Shown here: one piece after another, positions 7,875-16,333 of the stretch | Layout: every line of letters starts with the position of its first letter | Numbering within the stretch: the stretch's first letter is position 1 | Assembly: GCF_000718085.1 (NCBI RefSeq) | Contig: NZ_JOEC01000007.1 | Location: 1-39,899 of the forward strand | DNA from: Mycetocola saprophilus | GTDB taxonomy: Bacteria > Actinomycetota > Actinomycetes > Actinomycetales > Microbacteriaceae | DNA length: 39,899 nucleotides | Direction: 5' to 3' | Translations under genes and position numbers: made by a program | The notes under the pieces: generated by a model | Told to the model about the DNA's origin: nothing | What the model saw: the letters and a program-made list of their open reading frames with translations, nothing else | Database searches by the model: none

Positions 7875-8936
7875 ATGACTGATCGGAATGCCGGACGAGT
7901 AACCCTCGCCGAGGTGGCCGAGCTGGCCGGGGTTTCGGCCTCCACCGCGTCGCTGGCCTTCAGCGGCCGGGGGCCGGTATCGGACCAGACCCGGGAGCGG
8001 GTCATGAGCGCCGCCGCCGAACTCAACTATGCCGGGCCCGATCCGCGGGGGCAGTCGCTGCGACTGGGCACCAGCGGAATCGTCGGGGTGCTGATCGCCG
8101 ACCGCATCGGAGTCTCCTTCCGGGACCCGGTGCTGATCCAGACCCTCGACGGCCTGGCCGATGAAATTTCTAAGATCGGGGCCTCGCTGCTGCTGATCCC
8201 CGAGCTCGACCGCGGAACCGCGGCCGTGGCCAACGCCCCGATCGACGCGCTGGTGCTGCTGTGTGTGGGCACCGAGGCCGGGGAGATCGCCCGGGTGCTC
8301 GGCGGACGCGGCGTCCCGACCGTGCAGATCGAGGGACCCGAAAACAACGCGATCACCAGCGTGAACCTGGACAACTATGGCGGGGGCAGGGCCGCCGCCG
8401 AGCACCTGGCCGCGCTCGGTCATGAGCGCGTGGCCACGGTCACCCTCGGGGTCGACCGGCAGCGAGTGGTGGCCCCCCTGAGTCCCGAACGCGAGGCCGT
8501 GGGAACCGTCGAGACCACGCTCGAACGCCTCCGGGGCGCCCGGGCGGTCTACCCCAATATCACCGGGGTGATCGCCGGGAGTAGCCGGGTCGAGGCGGGC
8601 CGGCTGGCCACCCTGCGCCTGCTGGATGTGCCCGCCGCCGAGCGGCCCACCGCGGTGATCGCGCAGAGTGACCTGATCGCCGTGGGCGTGATCGCCGCCG
8701 CCGAGGAACTGGGACTGCGCGTGCCCGAGGACCTCAGCGTGGTGGGATTTGACGGGATCCGCGTCGACGGGTTTGAACGTCGTCTGACCACCGTGTGGCA
8801 GCCCGCACATGCCAAGGGGCAGGCGGCCGGGCGCGCGGTGCTGGCGATGCTGGAGGGGCAGGGCGTCCCCTCGGCTGACTTCGAGGTGTCGTTCGTCGCG
8901 GGGGATACCACGGGACCGGTGCCCACCACCCGCTGA
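7875..8936 (+). CDS. LacI family transcriptional regulator
   Basis: This 353-residue protein has the N-terminal LacI helix-turn-helix and hinge (residues 9-55: VTLAEVAELAGVSASTASLAF, then VSDQTRERVMSAAAELNY) and a periplasmic-binding-protein-like sensor (GIVGVLIADRIGVSFRDPVL ... VVGFDGIRVDGFERRLTTVWQP). It should dimerise on a palindromic operator and release or bind on ligand binding. ATG 7875 has GGAGCGG upstream. It is divergent from the MFS gene with a fitting palindrome between, so that transporter is the likely target and its substrate the likely inducer. The ligand pocket does not allow a confident prediction. Confidence 0.95.
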   Translation: MTDRNAGRVTLAEVAELAGVSASTASLAFSGRGPVSDQTRERVMSAAAELNYAGPDPRGQSLRLGTSGIVGVLIADRIGVSFRDPVLIQTLDGLADEISKIGASLLLIPELDRGTAAVANAPIDALVLLCVGTEAGEIARVLGGRGVPTVQIEGPENNAITSVNLDNYGGGRAAAEHLAALGHERVATVTLGVDRQRVVAPLSPEREAVGTVETTLERLRGARAVYPNITGVIAGSSRVEAGRLATLRLLDVPAAERPTAVIAQSDLIAVGVIAAAEELGLRVPEDLSVVGFDGIRVDGFERRLTTVWQPAHAKGQAAGRAVLAMLEGQGVPSADFEVSFVAGDTTGPVPTTR

Positions 8937-8999
8937 TCGGGCGAACGACGCGACCGAGCTCTCGGCGGGCTGGTAAATTCCGGCACCGGCGGCCGCGCG

Positions 9000-10322
9000 C
9001 TAGGCCGGCGTGATGCCCGTGCGCATCCAGGCGGTACCGCGGGCACGCAGCCCCAGGGTGACCGCGCGGGCGGCGATGTAGCCCAGCGCAAACGCGCCGG
9101 TGAGCCAGGCGAGGCCGCCGGAACCGTCGGGCCCGATCAGCCCGACGATCCACAGGATGATCATGAACGCGGCCAGGTTCACCAACCCGGTGAGCGCCAG
9201 ATAGCGAGCATCACCGGCACCGATTAGCACCCCGTCCAGGACAAAGACGATGCCGGCCAGCGGGGCACCGATCGCCAGGATGATCAGGCTCGGGGTGATC
9301 AGCGTGGCCAGGTCGGCATCCGAGGTGAACACCCGGCCCAGAACCCCCGATCCGAGCGCCAGCGGAACCCCGAGCACCACTCCCGCGCCGATTCCCCACT
9401 GCAGGCAGCGCTTGAGGACCAGCCGCACGAACCCGGTGTCCGCGGCCCCCAGTCCCTTCCCCACCAGGGCCTGGGCGGCGATGGCCAGGGCGTCCAGGGC
9501 GAAGGCGAGCGTGCTAAACACCGTCATCGTGATCTGGAACCCGGCGAGCTCGGGATCCCCGAGCCCCGCGGCGGTCCCGATCGCCAGCAGCATGGCCGCG
9601 CGCAGACTCGCCGTGCGCAGGAGCAGCCATCCTCCCGCCCGCGCGGAGTCACGCACCCCGACCCGGGAGGGACGAATGCGGGCGTGCACCCGGCGCGCAT
9701 GGCGGGCGATGACCAGCAGATAGGCCACCACCATGAGCCACTGGGCGATCACCGTGCCCAGGGCGGAACCGCCGATGCCGAGGCCCGCGGGGTAGATCAG
9801 AAGGTAGTTGAGGCCGGCGTTCAGCGCGAAGCCGATGCCGGCAACCCAGAGCGGGGTCATGGTGTCCTGGAGCCCACGGAGCAGGCCCGTGGCCGCAAAC
9901 ACCAGGAGCATCGCCGGGACCCCGGCCATCGAAATCGAGAGATAGTGAATGGCCGCGGCGCTCGCCCCTTCAGGGGCCCCAAACAGGCCGATCAGCCAGG
10001 GGGAGGCCAGCGCCCCGAGCGCGCCCAGCACGATGCCGAGTCCGAGCGCCAGCCACAGCCCGTCGATCCCGACCGAGACGGCCCCGCGTGGATCCCCCGC
10101 GCCGAGCCTCCGCGCCACCGCCGGGGTGGTCGCATAGGCGAGAAACACCATGAGTCCGATGATCGTCTGCAGGACCGCCGCCGCAAGTCCCAGCCCGGCC
10201 AGCTCGGACACCCCCAGGTGACCCACCAGGGCGGTGTCGGTCAGCAGAAAGAGGGGCTCGGCGATCAGCGCCCCCAGGGCGGGAATCGCGAGGTGCAGGA
10301 TCGAACGGTTGAGTGAGGCCAC
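9000..10322 (-). CDS. MATE family efflux transporter (DinF-like)
   Basis: This 440-residue protein has 12 hydrophobic segments in two similar halves, as in MATE antiporters that export cationic drugs or metabolites against Na+ or H+. The start LNRSILHLAIPALGALIAEPLFLLTDTALVGHLG is characteristic of the DinF branch, with the conserved acidic residue in helix 1-2 (TDTALVGHLG). The second half opens with ITMTVFSTLAFALDALAIAAQALVGKGLGA. It starts with GTG and ends with a hydrophilic arginine tail. It converges on lacI with only 63 bases between and no obvious strong terminator. The cargo is unknown. Confidence 0.9.
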   Translation of the reverse strand: MASLNRSILHLAIPALGALIAEPLFLLTDTALVGHLGVSELAGLGLAAAVLQTIIGLMVFLAYATTPAVARRLGAGDPRGAVSVGIDGLWLALGLGIVLGALGALASPWLIGLFGAPEGASAAAIHYLSISMAGVPAMLLVFAATGLLRGLQDTMTPLWVAGIGFALNAGLNYLLIYPAGLGIGGSALGTVIAQWLMVVAYLLVIARHARRVHARIRPSRVGVRDSARAGGWLLLRTASLRAAMLLAIGTAAGLGDPELAGFQITMTVFSTLAFALDALAIAAQALVGKGLGAADTGFVRLVLKRCLQWGIGAGVVLGVPLALGSGVLGRVFTSDADLATLITPSLIILAIGAPLAGIVFVLDGVLIGAGDARYLALTGLVNLAAFMIILWIVGLIGPDGSGGLAWLTGAFALGYIAARAVTLGLRARGTAWMRTGITPA

Positions 10323-10412
10323 CCACCCACGGTACGGGATAATTTGATTTCGGTTGGGGACTTAGATGACGGATCCGAACACCTCCGGGCCGGTCTGGTT
10401 TACCCTGGAGAG

Positions 10413-12389
10413 ATGACGTCTCCCAACTCGACCTCCGGCATCGCCCTCGATGACCTCAACCCGGACATTCGTCCGCAGGACGACCTCTACCGCCACACCA
10501 ATGGACGCTGGCTAGAGCGCACCGAAATCCCCGCGGACAAGTCCCGCTGGGGTTCGTTCTCGATTCTCGCGGAGGAGGCCGAGGAGGCCGTTCGCCAGAT
10601 CATCGAGGAATCCCGTGACGCCGAAGCCGGCACCACCGCCCGCAAGATTGGTGACCTCTACACCAGCTATCTGGCCGAGGATCGCATTAACGAGCTGGGA
10701 GCCACCCCGCTGGCGGGCGAGCTTGCCCAGGTGGATGCGGTCACCTCGATCACCGAGTTTGCGCGCGTGGCCGGTTCCCTGGACCGCGCCGGCGTGGGCG
10801 GGTTCCTGGGACTCTGGGTGGATAACGACCCGGGTAACCCCGAGCGCTACCTGGTCATGGTGCAGCAGTCGGGTATCTCACTGCCGGATGAGAGCTACTT
10901 CCGTGAGGAGCGCTTTGCGCCGATCCGCGAGGCCTACCGTGCCCACATCGAGAAGCTGCTGGCGCTCGCCGGACTGGACCAGGCCGACGCCCGCGCCCGG
11001 CGCGTGTTCGACCTGGAAACCCGCATCGCCGCGGTGCACTGGGACAATGTGGCTGCCCGCGACAGCCAGGCACAGTACAACCTCAAGACCTGGGACGAGT
11101 TTGCCGAGCTGTTCAGCCAGCACGGCGATGCCGCCCTGCTGAGCACCTGGGCCCAGAGCCTGGGTGCCCCCGCCGGTGCGCTGGATGAGGTTGTGGTGCG
11201 TCAGCCCAGCTTCGTTGAGGGCATCGCTGCGCTGCTGACCGAGGAGAACCTGGAGAGCTGGACCGACTGGCTGCGCTGGAAGATCGTTCACGGTGCCGCC
11301 GCCTACCTCTCCGACGCCTTCGTCGAGGAGAACTTCGACTTCTACGGCCGCACCCTCTCGGGTGTTCCCGAGATTCGCGAGCGCTGGAAGCGTGGCGTCT
11401 CCCTGGTGGAGGGCCTGCTGGGAGAGGCCGTGGGTGAGCAGTACGTGGCCCGCCACTTCCAGGCCGAGTCCAAGACCCAGATGGATGTGCTGGTGAGCCA
11501 CCTCGAGGCCGCCTACCGCGACTCCATCACCGACCTGGAATGGATGAGCCCGGAGACCCGTGAGCGGGCGCTGGACAAGCTGTCCAAGTTCACTCCGAAG
11601 ATCGGGTTCCCCGACCGCTGGCGCGACTACTCGGCCCTGGTGGTGAGCGCCGACAGCCTCATCGCCAACGTGCGTGCGGGGGCGGAGTTTGAGTTCAACC
11701 GGGAGCTGGCGAAGATCGGCAAGCCGATCGACCGCGACGAGTGGTTCATGACCCCGCAGACCATCAACGCGTACTACAACCCCGGATTCAACGAGATCGT
11801 GTTCCCGGCGGCGATCCTGCAGTTCCCCTTCTTCGACGCCGCCCGCGATGCTGCCGCCAACTACGGCGCGATCGGCGCGGTCATCGGCCACGAGATCGGG
11901 CACGGCTTCGACGACCAGGGCTCGCGCTATGACGGCGACGGCAAGCTCACCGACTGGTGGACAGAGGCCGACCGGGCGGCCTTCGAGCAGCGCACCGCGT
12001 CGCTGATCGAGCAGTACAACGCTCTGGCACCGCGTCAGGTTCCCGACCACCACGTCAACGGAGCGCTCACCATCGGTGAGAACATCGGCGACCTGGGTGG
12101 GCTGGCCATCGCCTGGAAGGCCTACCTGCTCTCGCTCGAGGGCACCGAGCCCGCGGTGATCGACGGCCTCACCGGCGCCCAGCGCTTCTTCCTCTCCTGG
12201 GCTCAGGCCTGGGCCCAGCTCGCCCGGGACGAGGAGGCGATCCGCCTGCTGGCGACCGACCCGCACTCGCCCAACGAGTTCCGGTGCAACCAGATTGTCC
12301 GCAACATCGACGCGTTCTACACCGCGTTTGACGTGAGCGAAGGCGACGAGCTCTGGCTCGCGCCCGAGCAGCGCGTCACCATCTGGTGA
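10413..12389 (+). CDS. M13 family zinc metalloendopeptidase (PepO/neprilysin-like)
   Basis: This 658-residue protein is a full-length M13 peptidase, which cleaves short peptides within a closed chamber. The zinc site is H493-E-I-G-H497 in VIGHEIGHGFDDQGSRYD, the third ligand is E556 and the supporting aspartate D560 in GENIGDLGG. The substrate-binding motif NAYYNPGFNEIVFPA precedes it, and the C-terminus carries the conserved RCNQIVRNIDAFYTAF and LWLAPEQRVTIW. No signal peptide or membrane anchor is visible, so unlike neprilysin it should be cytoplasmic, as in bacterial PepO. The chosen ATG has GGAG close by; the 23 codons upstream look non-coding. Its stop overlaps the possible GTG start of the next gene. 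Confidence 0.95.
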   Translation: MTSPNSTSGIALDDLNPDIRPQDDLYRHTNGRWLERTEIPADKSRWGSFSILAEEAEEAVRQIIEESRDAEAGTTARKIGDLYTSYLAEDRINELGATPLAGELAQVDAVTSITEFARVAGSLDRAGVGGFLGLWVDNDPGNPERYLVMVQQSGISLPDESYFREERFAPIREAYRAHIEKLLALAGLDQADARARRVFDLETRIAAVHWDNVAARDSQAQYNLKTWDEFAELFSQHGDAALLSTWAQSLGAPAGALDEVVVRQPSFVEGIAALLTEENLESWTDWLRWKIVHGAAAYLSDAFVEENFDFYGRTLSGVPEIRERWKRGVSLVEGLLGEAVGEQYVARHFQAESKTQMDVLVSHLEAAYRDSITDLEWMSPETRERALDKLSKFTPKIGFPDRWRDYSALVVSADSLIANVRAGAEFEFNRELAKIGKPIDRDEWFMTPQTINAYYNPGFNEIVFPAAILQFPFFDAARDAAANYGAIGAVIGHEIGHGFDDQGSRYDGDGKLTDWWTEADRAAFEQRTASLIEQYNALAPRQVPDHHVNGALTIGENIGDLGGLAIAWKAYLLSLEGTEPAVIDGLTGAQRFFLSWAQAWAQLARDEEAIRLLATDPHSPNEFRCNQIVRNIDAFYTAFDVSEGDELWLAPEQRVTIW

Positions 12390-13363
12390 GCCGGGTGGCA
12401 CATCGGCACGGCGGGCCGCGGGAGGGGACTGAGGTTCCCACCCGCGGTCGGCGTGCCGCGAGTGCGCCCGGAGAGGCCGGTGCCGCGGTGAGTCCGGGCA
12501 CCCGGCAGGCGGAAGCCGGCGCTCGCACCCGGGGCGGCGCACGCGGCGGCGGGTTTGGCCGATCGATGCGTGCCTTTGAGCAGATGGCTCGCGAGGACAT
12601 GCGGGTTTCGGTCCGGGTCAGCAACCTGGAAACCGGGGCACCGCTGCTGCGGGTGGACGACTATGTGGTCTCGCAGATCGGTTCCCTGGGCCGGATCCTG
12701 CTCCTGATCGAGGCCGCCGATCGCTGCGAACGCGGGGAAAACCCGCAGATTGTGCGCGAGAGCGCGGACCTGGCCGACGGCCCGGGAATCTGGCAGCACC
12801 TCGAACGCGACACCCTCTCGCTCGCGGATGCGGCGGCCCTGCTGGCCGGAAGCGGCGACCACACGGCCGGAAACGCGCTGCTGCGGGCGTTCGGCCTGGA
12901 CAGCATCGCCACCCGTGCCGAATCCCTGCACCTGCGCAACACGGTGCTGCGCGACGGTCTCAGCCGGCGCGCCGACAGCGGAACCCGGGCGGCGGTATCC
13001 CGTTCGACGATGACCGAGCTGAGCGAGTTGATCTGGCGACTGGAGCGCGGCGAAATCGTCAACCCCGACGTCTCGGCCCGCGTGCTGCGCTGGCTGGGAA
13101 GCGGAAGCTACCCCGGCTCGGTGGTGGGCGCGCTGGGCGTGGATCCGGGCCTGCGCGGCGGCGTGCGCTTTGGGATCGGCGGCTATGCGCTGGCCTCGCG
13201 TGAGCTGGGCCTGCGCGCCGAGACGGGTGTGGTTCGTGGCCCGTCGGCGAGCGTATGTTTTGCGATCAAGGTGTCGTTCCGGGAAACCGATGCAACCTCG
13301 GGTTTTGCCGTGCAGCAGGGGCTGCGTGAGCTGGGCCTGGAGCTGCTCGACTTTGTGAGCTAG
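12386..13363 (+). CDS. Beta-lactamase-fold protein lacking catalytic motifs
   Basis: The protein (up to 325 residues) follows the class A beta-lactamase/serine hydrolase layout: strand VSVRVSNLETGAPLLRVDDYV, the helix expected to hold SxxK, a helical domain and a C-terminal strand pair. The catalytic signatures are altered. The SxxK position reads S100-LGR103, the SDN loop reads SGDH within AGSGDHTAGNALLRAFG, and no KTG triad is present (GIGG around 263-266, or ETG at 279-281). It is probably a non-hydrolytic homologue. The start is uncertain: GTG 12386 overlaps the pepO stop (GTGA), GTG 12488 follows GAGAGG, and ATG 12566 begins the conserved part. The first 60 residues are Arg/Gly/Ala-rich. 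Translational coupling to pepO is likely. Confidence 0.72.
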   Translation: MSRVAHRHGGPREGTEVPTRGRRAASAPGEAGAAVSPGTRQAEAGARTRGGARGGGFGRSMRAFEQMAREDMRVSVRVSNLETGAPLLRVDDYVVSQIGSLGRILLLIEAADRCERGENPQIVRESADLADGPGIWQHLERDTLSLADAAALLAGSGDHTAGNALLRAFGLDSIATRAESLHLRNTVLRDGLSRRADSGTRAAVSRSTMTELSELIWRLERGEIVNPDVSARVLRWLGSGSYPGSVVGALGVDPGLRGGVRFGIGGYALASRELGLRAETGVVRGPSASVCFAIKVSFRETDATSGFAVQQGLRELGLELLDFVS

Positions 13364-13377
13364 TCACTCCGACACAC

Positions 13378-13415
13378 AACGGCGGCCCCGCGGACTGATC
13401 CGCGGGGCCGCCGTT
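13378..13415. terminator. Bidirectional terminator between convergent genes
   Basis: A perfect 17-bp stem (AACGGCGGCCCCGCGGA and its complement) around a CTGA loop is followed by T residues on the plus strand. It separates the plus-strand beta-lactamase-fold gene from the minus-strand TPR gene and probably serves both. Confidence 0.85.
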
Positions 13416-13425
13416 TTCCGTGCTG

Positions 13426-16269
13426 CTACTGCCCGGGTGCCTGTTCGGCGCGGGCGCGGGCGGCAGCGGCCTCGGGGTGTCGGCCCATCTGCTCCAGCAG
13501 GGCGCCGAGTTCGAGGTTGAGCCCCACAAAGGCGGGGGAGCCCACGGGCAGGCGATCGATCGAGGCACCGTACATCGGCACGGCCTCCTCCGCGCGTTCG
13601 GCCTGAGCCAGCACGCGGGCCACGAACAGTTCGCTCATGGCCGCGTTGCCCTCATCGCCGCAGTCGGCGTAGGCGTCGGCGGCGGTCAGGGCCGCGGGGA
13701 TGGCCTCGTCGATGCGGCCGAGCGAACCCAGTGCGCGGGCACGGGAGTCAGTCACATCGGCGATCAACCAGTCGGCGCCGCGTTCCTGGGCGAAGGCCAG
13801 CACGGCGTCGAGGTCCTCGAGGCCCGCGGCATCGCCGTGAGTCGCACGGGTCTGGCCGAGACGGTGGCGGGCGGCGGCGATCAGGTCGGCATCCTCCACC
13901 TTCTCCGCGTGGGCGAGGGCGCGTTCGAGGATCTCGATGGCCTCGGGGTCGTTGAAGCCGTTGCACAGCTGCCCCAGCAGGATCCCGGCGCGGGCGGCCA
14001 GCTCGAAGGCTTCGCCCTCCGAGGCCAGCTCGATTGCCCGCGAGAAGGCTCCGTAGGCCAGGCCGTTCTCCTCGGCACCCTGCGCCGCCTGGGCGAGCCA
14101 GAAGAGGGTCTCGGCGCGGGCGGCCGGGGGCGCCTCGGCAGCCTCCTCGGCGCGGTAGGCCTCATCCAGGTTCTCGGTGGCCGATTCGAAGGCCCCGGCG
14201 TTCAGCTGGTAGCGGCCCAGCAGAAAGCGCAGCCCGATCAGCTGCTCGGACTCGGCGCGCTGGGCCAGGTCGATCGCATACTCGATGCGGGCGGCGGCCT
14301 CGCCGGGACGCTCGTCATCGTTGAGCAGGTTGGCGGCCAGCTGGGCGGCCTGGATCGTGTTCTCGCGGTTGGTCCCGCGGGCGGTCCGGGCCAGCAGCTC
14401 ATCGGCCAGCGGGATCCCCGCGCGCGGGGTCCCGAGCATGCCGTGGACCTGCGCGCGCAGACGCAGGGCCTGCATGCGCACGTGCGGGGCACCCTCGGTG
14501 GCCAGCAGGGCGTCGAGGTGGGCCGCGGCACCGGGGGCGTCCTCGGTGTAGAGCAGGGTGAACGCGGCCAGGGTACGCGCGGATTCCAGCAGGCGCGCGG
14601 GCCCGTCCTCGGTCAGCGCGAGGGCTTCGAGCGCGAGCGGCTGGGCCTCGGCGGGACGCTGGTCGCGCATGCGCAGGTCGGCGATCACAAACAGCAGGTC
14701 CGCGATCACCTCGATCGGCGCGCCGGCCACGCGGGCGCGCTCGAGCTCGGCGAGCAGGGCCTGCTCGTCGTCGGGGGTTGCGGTGGAGAACATCAGCAGC
14801 CCGAAGCGCTCCTCCAGGTCCGCCTGCTCGGGGTGGCCACTCGCACGCAGCACCGAGATACGCTCGGTCAGCGCCTGCCGGGCACCCTCGAGCTGCTCGG
14901 CGGCGATCAGGGTCTGGATGACGCAGCTGTAGAGGCGCACGCGGGCCTCGGCATCGCCGTCCTCGACGGCCAGGCCCTTGTCCACGGCGGCCAGCACGGC
15001 GGCCTGGTCGGATTCAAACATCGCGGTCTGCGCGCGGAACAGCCAGTCGGCGGCGCTCGTGGGCTCGGCCCGGGTGTCCTGCTCCAGCTCGGCCGGCGGA
15101 GTGAAACGCTCGCCGGCGATGGGCAGGTCGTAGTGCTCGGTGGCCAGCTGACGGGCGCGGTCGATCCGGCCGGTGAAGTCATCATTGCCGTTGCGGGCGT
15201 TGAACTCCCCGGCCAGCTCCTCGGCTCCGGCCCACAGGGCGGCGGCCAGGGAGGCGGCGGTGGGGTTCTCGCCCAGGTCGGCGCCCAGGAGGGCTGCCAG
15301 GTCGGGGTTCTGGGCGCCGCGGATCGGGGTATCGCCGGCACCGGCGCGGGTGACCGCGTCCAGGAAGACGGCGATCGAGACGCGGGAGGAGAAGATCAGC
15401 GCGCGGTTCAGCGGATCCACGGTCAGATCCCGCAGCAGACGCTCGAGGATCGACAGCCCGCGGGACTCGTTGCCGGTGACCGCGCAGAAGACCAGATGGT
15501 CGGCGATCATCGCCAGGCCGTCGGGGGAGTGGCGGGCGACCCGGTAGCTGCGCAGGTGCACCGCGCGCGCCTCATCCAGTCGGCCCGCGCGCAGCAGGGT
15601 GAGCAGCGAGTTGGCCTCGACCGACTCGGGCTCCTCGCCACAGGTCAGCCCCTGCTCCATGATCTCGTCGAACAGGGCCAGCGCTCTGTCCTCCTGCCCG
15701 ATCCGGCGGAAGTAGGCGGCGTCCTCGGCGCGCACACAGGCCTCACAGTGGCTGTAGTCATCGCGCGGGATCAGCTCACGCTCGTCGCGGTAGCGCCCGG
15801 CGGCCACAAAATTTCCGGTGTCCATCGCGGTCGAGAAGCGGCTCTGCAGCACCCCCGACTGGCTGGCACCCGCGCGGCGGTAGCGCTCGGACATGTCGGC
15901 GTGGATCGCGTCGAGCTGGCTCAGCGGGAATGCGGGGTTGGAGGCCACCCGGCCGGCCATCCACTTGTACTGGAACAGCAGGTCGTTGCCGCCGCCGGCC
16001 TCGCTGGGGAAGCGCACCGGGTCCTGATCAAACTTACCCACGCACCAGCCGAAGGAGGCGAGCATCGCGTCGGTGTCGCCGGTCATGTGGGCGGAGGAAG
16101 TCAGGCGCATGCGGGCCTGATAGGCGCGCTCCTCGTCCCCGGCTTCATCGGCCAGGGCGACCGCCTGATCGATCAGCGCACGCTCCTGCGGCCCGATCGG
16201 GGTGATGTCGATTTCGGCGAGCAGCTGATCGATGTGCTCGGCGGTTGAACCATTATGCGGGGTGCTCAT
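13426..16269 (-). CDS. Large TPR-type helical repeat protein
   Basis: This 947-residue protein is acidic, Ala/Leu/Glu-rich and built almost wholly of helix pairs with the TPR rhythm (A at position 8, A/G-Y/F pairs), for example RAGRLDEARAVHL, GRYQLNAGAFESATENLDEAY and EDADLIAAARHRLGQTRA. Repeats cover about residues 30-270 and 400-940, with a less regular middle. No signal peptide, membrane segment, enzyme domain or DNA-binding domain is visible, so it should be a cytoplasmic scaffold. ATG 16269 follows AAGGAG at good spacing. It lies directly downstream of the HSP90-family gene on the same strand (64-base gap with a hairpin), so it may act as a co-chaperone or adaptor; that is inference from gene order and from eukaryotic TPR co-chaperones. 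Confidence 0.85.
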   Translation of the reverse strand: MSTPHNGSTAEHIDQLLAEIDITPIGPQERALIDQAVALADEAGDEERAYQARMRLTSSAHMTGDTDAMLASFGWCVGKFDQDPVRFPSEAGGGNDLLFQYKWMAGRVASNPAFPLSQLDAIHADMSERYRRAGASQSGVLQSRFSTAMDTGNFVAAGRYRDERELIPRDDYSHCEACVRAEDAAYFRRIGQEDRALALFDEIMEQGLTCGEEPESVEANSLLTLLRAGRLDEARAVHLRSYRVARHSPDGLAMIADHLVFCAVTGNESRGLSILERLLRDLTVDPLNRALIFSSRVSIAVFLDAVTRAGAGDTPIRGAQNPDLAALLGADLGENPTAASLAAALWAGAEELAGEFNARNGNDDFTGRIDRARQLATEHYDLPIAGERFTPPAELEQDTRAEPTSAADWLFRAQTAMFESDQAAVLAAVDKGLAVEDGDAEARVRLYSCVIQTLIAAEQLEGARQALTERISVLRASGHPEQADLEERFGLLMFSTATPDDEQALLAELERARVAGAPIEVIADLLFVIADLRMRDQRPAEAQPLALEALALTEDGPARLLESARTLAAFTLLYTEDAPGAAAHLDALLATEGAPHVRMQALRLRAQVHGMLGTPRAGIPLADELLARTARGTNRENTIQAAQLAANLLNDDERPGEAAARIEYAIDLAQRAESEQLIGLRFLLGRYQLNAGAFESATENLDEAYRAEEAAEAPPAARAETLFWLAQAAQGAEENGLAYGAFSRAIELASEGEAFELAARAGILLGQLCNGFNDPEAIEILERALAHAEKVEDADLIAAARHRLGQTRATHGDAAGLEDLDAVLAFAQERGADWLIADVTDSRARALGSLGRIDEAIPAALTAADAYADCGDEGNAAMSELFVARVLAQAERAEEAVPMYGASIDRLPVGSPAFVGLNLELGALLEQMGRHPEAAAARARAEQAPGQ

Positions 16270-16288
16270 GGGGTCTCCTTACCCGGTG

Positions 16289-16317
16289 CGCCGCCCACTC
16301 GGGGTCCGCGGGCGGCG
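16289..16317 (-). other. Intergenic hairpin between HSP90 and TPR genes
   Basis: An 8-bp GC-rich stem (CGCCGCCC/GGGCGGCG) with a 13-base loop lies between the HSP90 stop and the TPR ribosome binding site. It has no T-run and could reduce readthrough or set mRNA ratios within one operon. Confidence 0.45.
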
Positions 16318-16333
16318 TGTGGTGTTGGTGTAC

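Noticed and set aside
10878..12542. 554-codon minus-strand open frame over the M13 peptidase
   Set aside because: Antisense shadow of a gene with a clear HEIGH zinc motif.
13420..16248. 942-codon plus-strand open frame opposite the TPR gene
   Set aside because: It is Gly/Val/Leu/Gln-rich and domain-free, a typical antisense shadow in high-GC DNA; the minus-strand frame has AAGGAG and TPR periodicity.
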